DNA from: Farysia itapuensis | Lineage: Eukaryota; Basidiomycota; Ustilaginomycetes; Ustilaginales; Ustilaginaceae | Direction: 5' to 3' | Assembly (NCBI GenBank): GCA_023212645.1 | Contig: JALBYC010000007.1 | Location: forward strand, 248,001 to 312,000 | Length of the DNA: 64,000 nucleotides | In this document: piece after piece, positions 62,093 through 64,000 of the stretch | How positions within the stretch are numbered: the first letter of the stretch is position 1 | Layout of the letters: each line of letters starts with the position of its first letter | Notes under the pieces: model-generated | What the model saw: the letters and a program-made list of their open reading frames with translations, nothing else | The model's database searches: none | What the model was told of the DNA's origin: nothing | Program-made: the position numbers and the translations under genes

Positions 62093-63517
62093 ATGGCGCC
62101 CAAGGCGAGGGTAGACTCTGGACCCAGCATTCGGTCCGTATCTAAGTCCAAGCAACGTTCGTCCAGCCAGAAATTGTCGGTGTCAGATGCATATGGCTCT
62201 GCATCAGGCGCTTCTCTGGCATCGTCCCTCTCCTCGCTCTTCTCACCAAACGCTCATGGCAAGGATGCCACGCTAGCGTCTCTTTTGGCGTCCAGCTCTA
62301 GGCCGCCAACAACGCTCAACAAAACGGTAGGACTGCAGTCTTTCGGATCCTTGTCTCAACCATCTGTTGCGAAGAAGACGGGAGTCGATGCTTCCCAGCC
62401 TAGTGTTGGTCCCAGCCCAAAGGCCCGGGGAGATCCTGTACCAGCTTTGTCATTGCTAGATGCAAGAGAGAAGAACACCAAAAGAGCAAAAGAAGCCGTT
62501 ACAGGATTGGACACGTCCAAAGATGTCGCCATAAAGCAACAGAAGCCTGTTCCGACACATTCTGAAAAGGTCGCAATACCTCACGTCCCCGCTGGGAGAA
62601 AGCCGGTCTTCCGACCAGTTCTGGCCAGTTCCACCATGGTTTCGTGGCCTGAAATGCCAGCCGCTGCATCGCATACCGTCCTGCACACGCTGTTGGACGT
62701 ACTAAATGCTCCAGATGTGAAACAGACCGTTCTCAACAATTTAGGGAGGAAAGCTGCGCTTCGAAGTAGCCGCGCTGCTAATTCTGACTCATCAGCAGCC
62801 GCAGGAGCAGCTATCTTTGCCGGTATCAACAGCATCACCCGACAACTAGAAAGCGAGATCACCCGCATGACATCTTCGGCCAAAAGACAAACTGATACGG
62901 GAAAACGGAAGGAAGAGTCGGAAGGTGTCAAAGTTCGAATTGTGTTTGTGTGCAGACACGATGGTTCGCCAGTGTCGTTGTTCGCACACTTTCCGATGTT
63001 GACTTGCGCTGTGAACGCTGTCAAGAGCGTTTCGCTAGCACAAGATGATCTGATCCTGTTCTCCCTCCCTGCTGGGTCTGAGCCGCTGCTGTCCAAAGCA
63101 GTGGGGCTGCCTCGATGCTCTGCGTTTGCTTTAACATCATCGTTCCCGTCCAAGCACCTCGACACTGTTTTGACCGCAATCGCGAAACAGACAGGTACTT
63201 TGTGCCACTTGAAAGCAGCGTGGCTCACCACAGCTGTCCGGACCGCCGCTGCCGCCGCTTCACGCCAACCACCAGCTTCTCTAACACTAGCCATGGAGCC
63301 AGCAACGATCAAGTTCCTCCGCACTACCCAACCAATCGACCTCAATGCCTGCAAAGCAGTCAAAAAGTCTAGACGTAGACTTCGCGCGTCCCGCTGGAAG
63401 GAACGCAAGTTTAAGCTGCAACACCAAATCAAACTGGTGCGGAAAGAGATGAAAAAATCAGCCACGGCTTCTAGGTTCAGGAAGCAGCGGCCCGGGCCGT
63501 CCGATACCCAGTCGTAA
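62093..63517 (+). CDS. POP3: RNase P/MRP subunit, Pop3-like
   Basis: 474 aa. The N-terminal 160 residues are Ser-rich. The Pop3-like region is at about 180-400: HTLLDVLNAPDVKQTVLNNL, INSITRQLESEI, VRIVFVCRHDGSPVSLFAHF PM with LTCAVNAVKSV, and LFSLPAGSEPLLSKAVGLPR, the pattern of L7Ae/Pop3-type RNA-binding proteins of RNase P and RNase MRP. The C-terminus is very basic (KKSRRRLRASRWKERKFKLQ). In yeast Pop3 is part of both enzymes in tRNA and rRNA processing. The family assignment rests on the RxVFVCRxD..HFP and LPxGSE motifs; a different RNA-binding L7Ae protein is possible. Divergent from GTR2 (213 bp). Confidence 0.65.
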   Translation: MAPKARVDSGPSIRSVSKSKQRSSSQKLSVSDAYGSASGASLASSLSSLFSPNAHGKDATLASLLASSSRPPTTLNKTVGLQSFGSLSQPSVAKKTGVDASQPSVGPSPKARGDPVPALSLLDAREKNTKRAKEAVTGLDTSKDVAIKQQKPVPTHSEKVAIPHVPAGRKPVFRPVLASSTMVSWPEMPAAASHTVLHTLLDVLNAPDVKQTVLNNLGRKAALRSSRAANSDSSAAAGAAIFAGINSITRQLESEITRMTSSAKRQTDTGKRKEESEGVKVRIVFVCRHDGSPVSLFAHFPMLTCAVNAVKSVSLAQDDLILFSLPAGSEPLLSKAVGLPRCSAFALTSSFPSKHLDTVLTAIAKQTGTLCHLKAAWLTTAVRTAAAAASRQPPASLTLAMEPATIKFLRTTQPIDLNACKAVKKSRRRLRASRWKERKFKLQHQIKLVRKEMKKSATASRFRKQRPGPSDTQS

Positions 63518-63699
63518 TGACAGAACAGCGCGCAGGTCATAGATATCTAAAACAGCAATGTTGAACACATTCTGTGCTGCCTTCGAGAGGGAATTGGGGA
63601 ATAGTCTAGGGAGTGCATCATAACCGTGTGAGAGGAAGAAAGGCCGAAAGAAGAAAGGGAGTCAACAGTGAGGTATAGCCAGGTCGGGAAACACGTTAA

Positions 63700-64000
63700 T
63701 TAGGTTTCGGCGTCCTGAAAGTCGGCTTCATCGTCATCATCATCGTCGTCTTGGTCGTCAGTAGCAGGGGTAGCTGCTGATGCTTTGGAAGAAGCATCGT
63801 ATCCTGCCAAGTTGTATTCGCCGTCGAGTGCCTTTCGACCCTCCTCTGTCAGTCTTGGTCGGCCGTCTGAGATGTCAGCGTCGAAAAAGCGTGGCACAAA
63901 GGCCTCGCCCTTGCGTTTGCGTTCTGCAGCAGTGGTCCGCTGTACTTGCTCAATCTCCTGCTTGTGCTTGGTTGCCTCACTGAATTTTTTCGACAGGATG
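63700..64000 (-). CDS. C-terminal end of a probable oxysterol-binding protein (5' part beyond window)
   Basis: The last 99 codons of a minus-strand gene that enters from the right edge. The readable frame continues as ILSKKFSEATKHKQEIEQVQ, RTTAAERKRKGEAFVPRFFD and ends in an Asp-rich tail (DDQDDDDDDDEADFQDAET). The pattern K..IE..QR..R..R...GE.F.P.FF is how OSBP-related (Osh) lipid-transfer domains finish. Osh proteins exchange sterol or PS for PI4P at membrane contacts. The acidic tail is unusual for the family. Only the end is visible, so the name is tentative. Confidence 0.6.
   Translation of the reverse strand, partial: ILSKKFSEATKHKQEIEQVQRTTAAERKRKGEAFVPRFFDADISDGRPRLTEEGRKALDGEYNLAGYDASSKASAATPATDDQDDDDDDDEADFQDAET

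Overview
The window looks like nuclear DNA of a basidiomycete fungus, most likely Ustilaginomycotina (smut-type). The evidence is a fatty acid synthase encoded as one fused chain of about 3,900 residues, a gene-dense and intron-poor layout, short introns (58-69 nt) with GT..AG ends and CTGAC-like branch points, and fungal families such as Pal1, Cwc2, Gtr2, Pex24-type peroxin, Pop3 and Rpc37. All gene models are inferred by reading the sequence. Starts were moved to ATG codons, and exons were joined by eye.

Layout, left to right. 1-5.2 kb: 5' part of an m6A RNA methyltransferase (Ime4/METTL3), divergent from a tail-anchored protein, then a single-pass membrane protein with a poly-Q tract. 5.9-13.6 kb: an F-box/WD40 protein, an HD-domain hydrolase, an MDR oxidoreductase and a divergent SfnB/DszC-like flavin oxidoreductase; the last two share a promoter with a large inverted repeat. 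13.7-18.6 kb: a basic nuclear zinc-finger protein and PI-specific phospholipase C. 19.4-25.4 kb: a secreted barwin-like protein, dihydroxy-acid dehydratase, a three-exon small secreted cysteine protein, a protein-histidine methyltransferase (Hpm1/METTL18) and a GST-like protein. 25.8-36.4 kb: splicing factor Cwc2, a PPP1R37-like LRR protein with a PP1-docking motif, a serine-rich protein with a cysteine-containing N-terminus, Pal1 (apparently with a 4-nt first coding exon) and an Atg22-like transporter. 37-48.9 kb: the fused fatty acid synthase, with about 1.6 kb of apparently non-coding DNA upstream. 50.5-64 kb: a LETM1-like mitochondrial protein, E2 enzyme Ubc8/UBE2H, LSm1, a mitochondrial-type NDP kinase, Pol III subunit Rpc37, a Pex24/DysF peroxin, a cytochrome P450, Rag GTPase Gtr2, RNase P/MRP subunit Pop3 and the C-terminus of a probable oxysterol-binding protein.

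Most genes are housekeeping and are arranged as divergent pairs with 160-650 bp shared promoters, or as convergent pairs with 3' ends only 43-70 bp apart. I see no transposon, tRNA, rRNA, CRISPR or obvious biosynthetic cluster. The most unusual items are the inferred Pal1 micro-exon, the 299-nt FAS intron containing a stem-loop, the divergent-promoter inverted repeat, the small secreted protein split over three exons, the NAGNAG acceptor in the peroxin gene and the degenerate switch-II motif of Gtr2.
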